A DNA stretch of 8,479 nucleotides, taken from Rhodoferax sp. Lineage in GTDB: Bacteria > Pseudomonadota > Gammaproteobacteria > Burkholderiales > Burkholderiaceae_C. The DNA lies in NCBI GenBank assembly GCA_018882485.1, contig VERU01000087.1, positions 1 through 8,479 of the forward strand, in the 5' to 3' direction. The notes below the pieces were generated by a model, which saw only the letters and a program-made list of their open reading frames with translations, was not told the origin of the DNA and did no database searches. Both the position numbers and the translations under genes were made by a program. Positions 1 through 6,240 of the stretch are shown here, piece after piece; the stretch's first letter is position 1; each line of letters opens with the position of its first letter.

Positions 1-594
1 GGTCAGGCCACGTCCAAGGTGGATGTGCCCGAGACCGTGTTCGGTCGCGCTTATAACGAAGACCTGGTGCACCAGGTTGTGGTGGCTTACCAGGCCAACG
101 CGCGGCAGGGCACCCGTGCCCAGAAAGACCGCGAACAGGTCAAGCACTCCACCAAGAAGCCCTTCAAGCAGAAGGGCACCGGGCGGGCGCGGGCGGGTAT
201 GACGTCCTCCCCCCTTTGGCGGGGCGGCGGTCGCATATTCCCCAACATGCCGGACGAAAACTTCGCGCAGAAGATCAACAAGAAGATGTACCGCGCGGGC
301 ATGTCGTCCATCCTGTCCCAGCTGGCTCGCGAAGGCCGTCTGGCTGTGGTCGAGTCGCTCAAGGTCGAGACCCCCAAGACCAAGCCACTGGCAGCGCGTT
401 TCAAGGCCATGAACCTGGACTCCGTGATGGTGATTGCCGACGAGGTCGATGAAAACCTGTACCTGGCTTCGCGCAACCTGGCCAATGTGCTGGTTGTCGA
501 GCCGCGTTACGCCGATCCTCTGTCGCTGGTGCATTACCGCAAGGTGCTGGTGACCAAGGCGGCCATGGACCAACTCAAGGAGATGTTCGCATGA
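1..594 (+). CDS. rplD: 50S ribosomal protein L4 (5' partial)
   Basis: L4 is a primary 23S rRNA-binding protein of the large subunit, and an extended loop of it lines the peptide exit tunnel. The reading frame is open from the first base, so the true start lies upstream. 197 residues are visible, against about 206 for betaproteobacterial L4, so only about nine residues are missing. A GTG at 19 gives a shorter frame but is internal: the codons before it (GQATSK) continue the usual N-terminal strand. The Lys/Arg-rich tunnel loop with [11 protein letters not shown] followed by [14 protein letters not shown] lies at about residues 55-80 of the visible part. In enterobacteria L4 also represses its own operon through the S10 leader; that leader is outside this window. 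The stop overlaps the rplW start (ATGA). Identification is certain; only the N-terminus is unseen. Confidence 0.98.
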   Translation, partial: GQATSKVDVPETVFGRAYNEDLVHQVVVAYQANARQGTRAQKDREQVKHSTKKPFKQKGTGRARAGMTSSPLWRGGGRIFPNMPDENFAQKINKKMYRAGMSSILSQLAREGRLAVVESLKVETPKTKPLAARFKAMNLDSVMVIADEVDENLYLASRNLANVLVVEPRYADPLSLVHYRKVLVTKAAMDQLKEMFA

Positions 595-917
595 GCCACG
601 GTCCGAACCGATCGCAATTCGACGAAGGCCGCCTGATGCAGGTGCTGGTCGCTCCCGTGGTGTCTGAAAAGGCCACCATGGTTGGCGAGAAAAGCAACGC
701 GGTCACCTTCCGGGTGCTGCAGGATGCCACCAAGTACGAGATCAAGGCCGCTGTGGAACTGATGTTCAAGGTCGAGGTCAAGGGCGTTTCTGTCGTCAAT
801 ATCAAAGGCAAGTCCAAGCGCTTTGGCAAGTCCATGGGCCGTCGCGACAACATTCGCAAGGCCTACGTGATGCTCAAGCCTGGGCAGGAGCTGAACCTCG
901 GCGGGGAGGCTGCTTAA
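591..917 (+). CDS. rplW: 50S ribosomal protein L23
   Basis: L23 binds domain III of 23S rRNA beside the tunnel exit, where it forms the docking site for trigger factor and SRP. The product has 108 residues, slightly longer than the roughly 100 of E. coli L23. The extra residues are a short polar N-terminus ([15 protein letters not shown]) ahead of the conserved [13 protein letters not shown] block at about residues 18-30. Further family blocks are the [14 protein letters not shown] helix and the [17 protein letters not shown] segment near the C-terminus. The ATG at 591 overlaps the rplD stop by four bases, and AAGGAG at 577-582 sits eight bases upstream, so the start is well supported and coupled to rplD. 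An internal ATG at 636 would remove conserved sequence and is unlikely. Confidence 0.97.
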   Translation: MSHGPNRSQFDEGRLMQVLVAPVVSEKATMVGEKSNAVTFRVLQDATKYEIKAAVELMFKVEVKGVSVVNIKGKSKRFGKSMGRRDNIRKAYVMLKPGQELNLGGEAA

Positions 918-919
918 TC

Positions 920-1744
920 ATGGCTGTCATCAAGACCAAACCCACTTCGCCCGGTCGCCGTGGCGTGGTGAAGATTTCGCGCGATCACCTGCACAAGGGC
1001 GCGCCACACGCCAGTTTGCTGGAGCCCCAGTTTCAGCAGGCCGGCCGCAACAACAACGGCCACATCACGACCCGTCACAAGGGCGGTGGCCACAAGCACC
1101 ATTACCGCGTGGTGGATTTCCGTCGCGACAAGGACGGTATCGCTGCCAAGGTGGAGCGCATCGAGTACGACCCCAACCGTTCGGCCCACATTGCTCTGGT
1201 GTGCTACGCCGACGGCGAGCGGCGCTACATCATTGCGCCACGCGGGCTCGAGGTGGGCGCGTCGATCATGAGCGGTGCCGAGGCGCCGATCCGGGTCGGC
1301 AACACCCTGCCGATCCGTAACATTCCGGTGGGCTCCATCGTGCACTGCATCGAGTTGCAGATCGGCAAGGGCGCGCAGATCGTGCGTTCGGCCGGTACCT
1401 CGGCCACCCTGCTGGCGCGTGAGGGCACCTATGCCCAGGTCCGCATGCGTTCGGGCGAAGTTCGCAAGATCCACATCGAGTGCCGCGCCACGCTGGGTCA
1501 GGTCGCCAACGAGGAACACAGCCTGCGGCAGTTGGGCAAGGCCGGCGTGAAGCGCTGGATGGGCATCCGCCCGACCGTACGCGGCGTGGTCATGAACCCG
1601 ATCGACCACCCCCACGGCGGGGGTGAGGGCAAGACCGGTGAAGGCCGCCATCCCGTCGACCCATGGGGCAACCTGACCAAGGGCTACCGGACCCGCAACA
1701 ACAAGCGCACGCAGGTCATGATCGTGTCGCGTCGCAAGAAGTAA
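920..1744 (+). CDS. rplB: 50S ribosomal protein L2
   Basis: L2 is among the most conserved large-subunit proteins. It binds 23S rRNA near the peptidyl transferase centre and is needed for subunit association. The 274-residue length matches the family (273 in E. coli). Visible landmarks are the N-terminal RNA-binding region with [20 protein letters not shown] at about 45-63, the SH3-like and OB-like core, and the signature [21 protein letters not shown] from about 225. That signature contains H230, equivalent to the functionally important His229 of E. coli. The basic C-terminal tail ends in RRKK. The ATG at 920 follows the rplW stop by two bases, with GGGGAGG at 903-909 as ribosome binding site. 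A long open frame on the opposite strand here is only a codon-bias shadow. Confidence 0.98.
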   Translation: MAVIKTKPTSPGRRGVVKISRDHLHKGAPHASLLEPQFQQAGRNNNGHITTRHKGGGHKHHYRVVDFRRDKDGIAAKVERIEYDPNRSAHIALVCYADGERRYIIAPRGLEVGASIMSGAEAPIRVGNTLPIRNIPVGSIVHCIELQIGKGAQIVRSAGTSATLLAREGTYAQVRMRSGEVRKIHIECRATLGQVANEEHSLRQLGKAGVKRWMGIRPTVRGVVMNPIDHPHGGGEGKTGEGRHPVDPWGNLTKGYRTRNNKRTQVMIVSRRKK

Positions 1745-1755
1745 GGGGCAGGCAA

Positions 1756-2034
1756 ATGACTCGTTCTCTCAAAAAAGGCCCGTTCGTCGATCACCACCTG
1801 TTGGCCAAGGCCGACAAGGCGGTGTCGAGCAAGGACAAGAAGCCGATCAAGACCTGGTCGCGGCGTTCCATGGTTCTGCCGGAGTTCATCGGCTTGACCA
1901 TAGCGGTTCACAACGGCAAGCAGCATGTGCCGGTCTACATCACCGACCAGATGGTTGGCCACAAGCTCGGCGAGTTCGCGCTCACGCGGACCTTCAAGGG
2001 GCATCCGGCTGACAAGAAGGTCCAGAAGAAATAA
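1756..2034 (+). CDS. rpsS: 30S ribosomal protein S19
   Basis: S19 lies in the head of the small subunit, pairs with S13 and contacts the A-site tRNA region and the B1 intersubunit bridge. The 92-residue product matches the family length. It opens with [15 protein letters not shown] and carries the S19 signature [20 protein letters not shown] at about residues 60-79. The frame stays open upstream to 1663, but that part overlaps the end of rplB in another frame and has no S19 sequence. The ATG at 1756 is chosen because the conserved N-terminus begins there and AAGGGG at 1743-1748 is seven bases upstream. It follows rplB by eleven bases. Confidence 0.98.
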   Translation: MTRSLKKGPFVDHHLLAKADKAVSSKDKKPIKTWSRRSMVLPEFIGLTIAVHNGKQHVPVYITDQMVGHKLGEFALTRTFKGHPADKKVQKK

Positions 2035-2043
2035 GGAATGACC

Positions 2044-2373
2044 ATGGAAACACGTGCATCCCTTCGTGGCGTTCGACTGTCGGTGGACAAGGGCCGTCTG
2101 GTCGCGGATCTCATTCGTGGCAAGAAGGTGGACCAGGCGCTGAACATCCTGCAATTCACGCAGAAGAAAGCGGCTGTGATCATCCGCAAGGTGCTGGAGT
2201 CGGCCATTGCGAACGCTGAACACAACGATGGCGCGGACATTGACGAACTCAAGGTCAAGACCATCTACGTCGAGCAAGGCGCTTCGTTGCGCCGTTTCAC
2301 CGCCCGGGCCAAAGGGCGGGGCAACCAGATCCGCAAGCCCACGTGCCATGTGTACGTGACGGTTGGCAACTGA
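2044..2373 (+). CDS. rplV: 50S ribosomal protein L22
   Basis: L22 binds all domains of 23S rRNA. Its long beta-hairpin narrows the exit tunnel, acts in nascent-chain stalling and is a site of macrolide resistance mutations. The body of the family is visible: [21 protein letters not shown] at the N-terminus, [24 protein letters not shown], and the hairpin region [20 protein letters not shown] near the C-terminus. Two in-frame ATGs, at 2038 and 2044, are separated by one codon. AAGGA at 2033-2037 directly abuts the first ATG but lies six bases from the second, so 2044 is preferred (109 residues); starting at 2038 would add Met-Thr. The gene begins nine bases after rpsS ends. Identity is certain; the exact start is the only doubt. 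Confidence 0.96.
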   Translation: METRASLRGVRLSVDKGRLVADLIRGKKVDQALNILQFTQKKAAVIIRKVLESAIANAEHNDGADIDELKVKTIYVEQGASLRRFTARAKGRGNQIRKPTCHVYVTVGN

Positions 2374-2389
2374 AAGAGGTCAGGAAGAC

Positions 2390-3274
2390 ATGGGACAGAA
2401 AATCCACCCGACCGGCTTCCGGCTGTCGATCAGCCGCAACTGGGCATCGCGCTGGTACGCCAACGACCGCGATTTCGCTGGCATGCTGGCCGAAGACATC
2501 AAGGTCCGCGAGTACCTGCGGGGCAAGCTCAAGAACGCATCCGTATCGCGTGTCTTGATCGAGCGGCCTGCCAAGAATGCCCGCATCACCATCTTCTCGG
2601 CCCGTCCCGGCGTGGTCATTGGCAAGAAGGGTGAAGACATCGAGAACCTCAAGCGCGATCTGGGGCGTCAGCTCGGCGTTCCTGTGGCCGTCAACATCGA
2701 AGAAGTGCGCAAGCCCGAGATCGATGCCAAGCTGATTGCCGACAGCATCACGCAGCAGCTCGAAAAGCGCATCATGTTCCGCCGAGCCATGAAGCGTGCC
2801 ATGCAGAATGCCATGCGCTTGGGCGCCCAGGGCATCAAGATCATGTCCTCGGGACGTCTGAACGGCATTGAAATCGCCCGCTGCGAGTGGTATCGCGAAG
2901 GCCGTGTGCCGCTGCACACCCTGCGTGCCGATATCGACTACGGCACCTCGGAGGCCAAGACCACCTACGGCGTCATCGGCGTCAAGGTCTGGGTCTACAA
3001 GGGCGATACGCTGGGCCGCAATGACCTGCCCGCCGTGGTCGAACCCCGGGCCGACGACGAGCGCCGGCCGCGCGGACCGCGGCGGGATGCGCGTCCTGGT
3101 GATGGCCGGCCACCCATGCGCGGCCCGCGCCGGGTCGCAGGCGCGCCTGGCGCCCCTGCCGATGGCAGTGACAAGCCCGCAGAGGCCACCGGTGCCGATG
3201 CCAACAAACCCGCCGTTAAGCGCGTCCGCAAGGTAGGCGCGCCAGCTGCAGCAGCTGACGGCAAAGGAGAATAA
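2390..3274 (+). CDS. rpsC: 30S ribosomal protein S3 with long C-terminal tail
   Basis: S3 forms part of the mRNA entry site in the small-subunit head and contributes to ribosomal helicase activity with S4 and S5. The product has 294 residues, clearly longer than E. coli S3 (233). The N-terminal [12 protein letters not shown], a type II KH domain with the GxxG loop GKKG at residues 78-81, and a C-terminal S3 domain ending near residue 213 ([10 protein letters not shown]) are all canonical. Residues from about 214 to 294 form a low-complexity tail rich in Arg, Pro, Gly and Ala, then Asp/Ala/Lys. It is probably disordered and resembles tails I recall from Comamonadaceae S3. The start at 2390 matches the conserved N-terminus, with GAGGT at 2376-2380 and AGGA at 2382-2385 upstream; an in-frame ATG at 2363 inside rplV is rejected. 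Confidence 0.97.
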   Translation: MGQKIHPTGFRLSISRNWASRWYANDRDFAGMLAEDIKVREYLRGKLKNASVSRVLIERPAKNARITIFSARPGVVIGKKGEDIENLKRDLGRQLGVPVAVNIEEVRKPEIDAKLIADSITQQLEKRIMFRRAMKRAMQNAMRLGAQGIKIMSSGRLNGIEIARCEWYREGRVPLHTLRADIDYGTSEAKTTYGVIGVKVWVYKGDTLGRNDLPAVVEPRADDERRPRGPRRDARPGDGRPPMRGPRRVAGAPGAPADGSDKPAEATGADANKPAVKRVRKVGAPAAAADGKGE

Positions 3275-3276
3275 TC

Positions 3277-3693
3277 ATGTTGCAACCAGCACGTCGCAAG
3301 TACCGCAAGGAACAGAAGGGACGCAACACCGGCATTGCCACCCGGGGTAGTTCGGTGGCCTTCGGTGACTTCGGACTGAAGTGCACCGACCGGGGCCGTC
3401 TGACAGCGCGTCAGATCGAGTCGGCGCGTCGGGCGATTTCCCGTCACGTCAAGCGGGGCGGCCGCATCTGGATCCGCGTGTTTCCCGACAAGCCGATTTC
3501 CCAGAAGCCGGCTGAAGTCCGTATGGGCAACGGCAAGGGCAATCCAGAATACTACGTGGCCGAAATCCAGCCGGGCAAGATTGTGTTCGAAATCGTCGGT
3601 GTGCCCGAAGAGCTCGCTCGCGAAGCCTTCCGCCTGGCTGCTGCCAAACTGCCGCTGCGGACCACCTTCGTGGCGCGAATGATCGGCCAGTGA
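3277..3693 (+). CDS. rplP: 50S ribosomal protein L16
   Basis: L16 organises the A-site region of the large subunit and contacts the elbow of A-site tRNA. The 138-residue length is normal (136 in E. coli). It begins [17 protein letters not shown], the standard N-terminus, and carries [19 protein letters not shown] at about residues 60-78, followed by [21 protein letters not shown]82 in that second block aligns with E. coli Arg81, the residue hydroxylated by the oxygenase RoxA/YcfD; whether this host has that enzyme cannot be seen here. AAGGAG at 3264-3269 is seven bases from the ATG, and only two bases separate it from the rpsC stop. Confidence 0.98.
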   Translation: MLQPARRKYRKEQKGRNTGIATRGSSVAFGDFGLKCTDRGRLTARQIESARRAISRHVKRGGRIWIRVFPDKPISQKPAEVRMGNGKGNPEYYVAEIQPGKIVFEIVGVPEELAREAFRLAAAKLPLRTTFVARMIGQ

Positions 3694-3707
3694 CCGGGAG
3701 CATGACC

Positions 3708-3914
3708 ATGAACACCACAGAACTTCGACAAAAAGACGTCGCCGGCCTGGAAGCCGAGGTGAAGTCCCTGCAGAAGGCCCACTTCGGGCTGCGCATGCAG
3801 AAGGCCACCCAGCAGCTGAACAACACGGCATCGCTTCGTGCGACGCGGCGGGACATCGCACGCGCCAAGACCATACTGGCCGAGAAGCGGGCTGCCGGCA
3901 CGGCCGCCAAGTGA
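3708..3914 (+). CDS. rpmC: 50S ribosomal protein L29
   Basis: L29 is a small two-helix protein next to L23 at the tunnel exit. Family features are [20 protein letters not shown], then [20 protein letters not shown] and [15 protein letters not shown]. At 68 residues it is normal length with a slightly extended Ala-rich C-terminus. As in rplV, two in-frame ATGs occur one codon apart (3702 and 3708). GGGAG at 3696-3700 is one base from the first and seven from the second, so 3708 is preferred; starting at 3702 would add Met-Thr. A GTG at 3690 overlapping the rplP stop is less likely. The stop lies twelve bases before the rpsQ start. Confidence 0.95.
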   Translation: MNTTELRQKDVAGLEAEVKSLQKAHFGLRMQKATQQLNNTASLRATRRDIARAKTILAEKRAAGTAAK

Positions 3915-3925
3915 AGGAGCGAACC

Positions 3926-4195
3926 ATGACGGAAGCCAAGAAAAGCCTCAAGCGCACCCTCATCGGCAAGGTGGTCAGCGACAAGCGCGCCAAGACCGTG
4001 ACCGTGCTGGTGGAACGACGCGTCAAGCATGCGCTGTATGACAAGATCGTCGGCAAGTCCAGCAAGTACCACGCCCATGACGAAAAGGGCGAGTACAAGA
4101 TGGGCGACATCATCGAGATCACCGAAAGCCGGCCGCTCTCCAAGACCAAGAACTGGGTTGCGACCCGGTTGGTGGAAAAGGCTGTCGCGGTCTGA
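3926..4195 (+). CDS. rpsQ: 30S ribosomal protein S17
   Basis: S17 is a primary 16S rRNA-binding OB-fold protein needed early in small-subunit assembly. The 89-residue product begins [20 protein letters not shown] and shows the S17 blocks [39 protein letters not shown] and [20 protein letters not shown]. The ATG at 3926 is supported by AAGGAG at 3914-3919, six bases away; the upstream in-frame GTG at 3911 overlaps the rpmC stop and lies before the SD. This is the last ribosomal gene in the window. In the E. coli chromosome rplN of the spc operon follows, but here a terminator and an unrelated gene come next. Confidence 0.98.
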   Translation: MTEAKKSLKRTLIGKVVSDKRAKTVTVLVERRVKHALYDKIVGKSSKYHAHDEKGEYKMGDIIEITESRPLSKTKNWVATRLVEKAVAV

Positions 4196-4203
4196 ACGGC
4201 TCA

Positions 4204-4224
4204 GGCGCGCACAGGGTGTGCGCC
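4204..4224 (+). other. Hairpin just upstream of the S10 operon terminator
   Basis: A nine-pair inverted repeat (GGCGCGCAC at 4204-4212, GTGTGCGCC at 4216-4224) has one G-U pair and a three-base loop. It starts nine bases after the rpsQ stop and ends nine bases before the terminator stem. It has no T-run of its own, so it is more likely a transcript-end stabilising or pause structure than an independent terminator. The pairing is read directly; the role is inferred. Confidence 0.6.
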
Positions 4225-4232
4225 TCGCCTCG

Positions 4233-4261
4233 CGGCCCACATGGATGTGTGGGCCGTTTTT
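4233..4261 (+). terminator. Intrinsic terminator of the S10 operon
   Basis: A perfect nine-pair stem (CGGCCCACA at 4233-4241 with TGTGGGCCG at 4248-4256) closes a six-base loop and runs straight into TTTTT at 4257-4261. This is a textbook Rho-independent terminator about 38 bases after rpsQ. It should end the ribosomal transcript and insulate the peroxiredoxin gene at 4300. Confidence 0.92.
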
Positions 4262-4299
4262 CATTGGCAGACTCATCGAGTCAATCCCAAGGACTGTCC

Positions 4300-4800
4300 A
4301 TGATCCAAGTTGGTGACAAACTGCCCGGCCTCATCCTCAAGGAGTATGTCGAGGTCGAAGGCCCCGGTTGCAGCATCGGCCCCAATCCGGTCGATGTGAT
4401 CCAGGCTTCTGCCGGAAAGACCATCGCCCTGTTCGCGCTCCCGGGTGCCTTCACACCCACCTGCTCGGCCCGCCATGTGCCCGGATACCTGGACAATTTC
4501 GACGCCCTTCGGGCCGCCGGCGTGGACGAAATCTGGTGCGTCAGCGTCAATGATGCGTATGTGATGGGGGCCTGGGCACGCGATCAGAAGGCGCACGGCA
4601 AGGTCCGTATGCTGGCCGACGGCAATGCCGCGTTCACGCAGGCGCTGGGCCTGACCCAGGAGCTCAAGGAAATGGGCCTGCGCAGCCGCAGGTATTCCAT
4701 GCTGGTTCGAGACGGCCGGGTTGCCACGATCAATCTCGATGGACCGGGCAAGTTCGAAGTGAGTGACGCACAGACGATGCTGGCCCAGGCCCGCGCCTGA
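4300..4800 (+). CDS. Peroxiredoxin, Prx5/AhpE-like redoxin family
   Basis: This is a thiol peroxidase that reduces hydrogen peroxide and organic peroxides in the cytoplasm; no signal peptide is present. The 166-residue product has the peroxidatic motif PGAFTPTCSARHVPGY, with Pro48, Thr52 and peroxidatic Cys55 in the PxxxTxxC arrangement, and a likely active-site Arg in LRSRRYSML near residues 127-135. Two other cysteines are present, Cys24 and Cys80. No cysteine lies C-terminal of residue 80, so the usual late resolving cysteine of atypical 2-Cys Prx5 is absent and a 1-Cys mechanism using an external thiol such as glutathione is plausible. The ATG at 4300 is chosen because AAGGA at 4289-4293 is six bases upstream and the Prx N-terminus (MIQVGDKLP) begins there; the open frame before it covers the terminator. 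Its promoter must lie between that terminator and 4300, or be read-through. Confidence 0.93.
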   Translation: MIQVGDKLPGLILKEYVEVEGPGCSIGPNPVDVIQASAGKTIALFALPGAFTPTCSARHVPGYLDNFDALRAAGVDEIWCVSVNDAYVMGAWARDQKAHGKVRMLADGNAAFTQALGLTQELKEMGLRSRRYSMLVRDGRVATINLDGPGKFEVSDAQTMLAQARA

Positions 4801-4818
4801 TCCGGTCATGCGGGGCGT

Positions 4819-4844
4819 GAACCCAGCGCCTGCAGCGCGGGTTC
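4819..4844. other. Hairpin between convergent genes
   Basis: GAACCC at 4819-4824 pairs with GGGTTC at 4839-4844, and GCGC at 4826-4829 with GCGC at 4835-4838, leaving one bulged A and a five-base loop. It sits in the 47-base gap between the ends of the convergent peroxiredoxin and acetyltransferase genes, so it could act as a shared transcript end on either strand. There is no T-run on either side, so it is not called an intrinsic terminator. Confidence 0.4.
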
Positions 4845-4847
4845 TCG

Positions 4848-5342
4848 CTACAGGTTCACCTTGAGGTAGTGGGCCCCAGGAATGGGGTTGTGGTAGTACG
4901 GCGGGATTTCCTCGAAGCCCAGATCCTGGTACAGGGCCCGGGCACTTTCCATGTCGTCCAGGGTATCGAGCAGCAGGCAGCTGTATCCGGCTTGCCGGGC
5001 GCCATCCAGGATGGCCTCGGCCAGCGTGCGCCCCAGCCCAAGGCCACGAAAGCCGGGTCGCACATACAGGCGTTTCATCTCGCAGGCATCTGCGTAGTCG
5101 CTGGTGTCCAGGGGCTGCAGTGCGCAGCAGCCCGCCATCGCATCACCCACCACGGCCAGGTAGAGCAGGCCCAGGGGCGGCGCATAGCGGCCCGGGAGCT
5201 TGAGCAATTCTTCCTCGAATCCCTGGAAACAGAGGTCGATACCCAAGCTGTGCGCGTATTCACGGAAGAGGGTTCGGGCGGCATCGATGTCGGCATGCGC
5301 GTCCGGCAGAACCCGGCGCAATGTCAGTGGCGGTTTTCTCAT
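4848..5342 (-). CDS. GNAT family N-acetyltransferase
   Basis: This is a Gcn5-related acetyltransferase that would transfer an acetyl group from acetyl-CoA to an unidentified amine substrate; it looks cytoplasmic. The 164-residue length is typical of a single GNAT domain. The acetyl-CoA pyrophosphate-binding motif A is clear: EMKRLYVRPGFRGLGLGRTL at about residues 88-107, with RGLGLG at 99-104. Motif B follows as YSCLLLDTLDDMESARALYQ, then LGFEEIPPYYHNPIPGAHYL at 141-160, a common GNAT C-terminal pattern. The ATG at 5342 begins MRKPPLTLRRV, the first beta strand. No good SD is seen, and a GTG at 5345 is possible. Its start is 14 bases from the end of the cytochrome b561 gene on the same strand, so co-transcription and coupled translation are likely. 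The substrate cannot be predicted. Confidence 0.88.
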   Translation of the reverse strand: MRKPPLTLRRVLPDAHADIDAARTLFREYAHSLGIDLCFQGFEEELLKLPGRYAPPLGLLYLAVVGDAMAGCCALQPLDTSDYADACEMKRLYVRPGFRGLGLGRTLAEAILDGARQAGYSCLLLDTLDDMESARALYQDLGFEEIPPYYHNPIPGAHYLKVNL

Positions 5343-5356
5343 CACGCCGGATGCCG

Positions 5357-6025
5357 TCAGGCCGCAAAGCGCAGCATGGCCGCGACCAGCCCCGCGCACA
5401 GCGCCAGGATGAACGCGGCCCGCCAGCGGGTGCCGGCATGGTCGAGGGACGGTGGGGCATCGCCATCGACTTCCTTGTCGCCGGTGATCATGGCGCGGAC
5501 GAGATCCTGCCCGCGTCGTAGCCGGTAGTACAGGATGGCGGCGACATGCAGCACCACCAGCAGGATCAGCAGCAGCTTGCCGATTTCCTTGTGGTAGAAC
5601 GTGACACTGCCCACCCAGGCCGAGGGCAGAAAGCGGCTCAGCGGGCCGGCGGAGAGGATCTCATCGTCGCTGAAGAGGCCGGTGCCCACCTGCAGCAGCA
5701 GCACACCCAGCAGCACCAGCACCGATACCGCGCCCAGCGGGTTATGGCCGACCGAAGGCGGGCTGGTCTCTGATCCGCGCAGGTAACGCCAGATCACCCC
5801 AGGAGGGCGCACGAAGCTGGTAAACCGGGACCAGCGGCCACCAGCGAAGCCCCAGACCAGGCGAAACAGCAGCAGCGTCAGCACCGCATAGCCGAGCCGG
5901 AAGTGCCACTCCATGGCATTGCCGCCGATCTGGCCGGTGATGACCAGTCCGACGACGCCGGCGATCAGCAGGCCGTGGAACAGACGGGTGGGAAGATCCC
6001 AGACGCGGACAGTTGTGCGATTCAT
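5357..6025 (-). CDS. Cytochrome b561 family membrane protein
   Basis: This is an inner-membrane b-type cytochrome of the prokaryotic b561 (Ni/Fe-hydrogenase-type b subunit) group, expected to carry two hemes and to pass electrons between the quinone pool and a periplasmic partner. The 222-residue product has hydrophobic segments at about 18-32, 42-60, 97-116, 149-167 and 203-218. Candidate heme-ligand histidines are H17 (TRLFHG), H41 (EWHFRLGY), H145 (FYHKEIGK) and H160 (VVLHVAAILYY). The family block YLRG...GHNPLGA is at 81-99, with H94. The start at 6025 (MNRTTVRVWDLPTRLFH) matches the usual N-terminus just before helix 1; the longer open frame to 6085 adds unrelated sequence. It is divergent from the cytochrome c' gene, a natural candidate redox partner. 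No strong SD precedes the ATG. Confidence 0.92.
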   Translation of the reverse strand: MNRTTVRVWDLPTRLFHGLLIAGVVGLVITGQIGGNAMEWHFRLGYAVLTLLLFRLVWGFAGGRWSRFTSFVRPPGVIWRYLRGSETSPPSVGHNPLGAVSVLVLLGVLLLQVGTGLFSDDEILSAGPLSRFLPSAWVGSVTFYHKEIGKLLLILLVVLHVAAILYYRLRRGQDLVRAMITGDKEVDGDAPPSLDHAGTRWRAAFILALCAGLVAAMLRFAA

Positions 6026-6240
6026 GACCCGAATACTAATCAATCCGCCGCAGGATGGCGCGACTCCGCTGCCCCAGGGTGCCATCGTGGCGGCGGATGG
6101 TCGGGATCGCCGACGGGAAGCCCCTGTCGGTCCCAGTGTTTACCCTAGGTCGATCGGTCGCCATGGAACTTTGCCCAAGGCCGCCTGTCTGACGGGGAGC
6201 ACACAACGTGCCTCCTCCCCGAACCCACCGAAAGAAGCCG
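6026..6240. promoter_or_regulatory. Shared upstream region of two divergent cytochrome genes
   Basis: This 215-base gap separates the starts of the b561 (-) and cytochrome c' (+) genes and must hold promoters for both. A TAGTAT hexamer on the - strand (complement of 6033-6038) lies seven bases before the b561 ATG and could be a -10 box, but no convincing -35 was found. TTTACC at 6139-6144 is a possible but weak -35 for the + strand. No clear FNR, NsrR or other known operator was recognised. The call as a regulatory region rests on gene arrangement, not on identified sites. Confidence 0.5.

Noticed and set aside
914..1651. Long open frame on the - strand opposite rplB (245 codons)
   Set aside because: It lies entirely antisense to a certain gene, shows no recognisable domain and is a typical by-product of GC-rich codon bias.
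3061..3200. Repeat array or mobile element in the GC-rich end of rpsC
   Set aside because: The CG-rich stretch simply encodes the Arg/Pro/Ala tail of S3; there are no regular repeat units or inverted ends.
2995..4149. 384-codon open frame on the - strand opposite rpsC, rplP, rpmC and rpsQ
   Set aside because: It spans four certain ribosomal genes on the other strand, and its translation is low-complexity Arg/Ser/Pro/Ala without any family signature.
4216..4299. In-frame upstream extension of the peroxiredoxin
   Set aside because: It would translate through the S10 terminator hairpin; the SD and conserved N-terminus both point to the ATG at 4300.
4869..5528. 219-codon + strand frame over the GNAT and b561 genes
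   Set aside because: It is antisense to two well-supported genes and has no recognisable motif.
6026..6240. FNR or NsrR operator between the two cytochrome genes
   Set aside because: I looked for these because of the NO theme but saw no convincing palindrome of either type.
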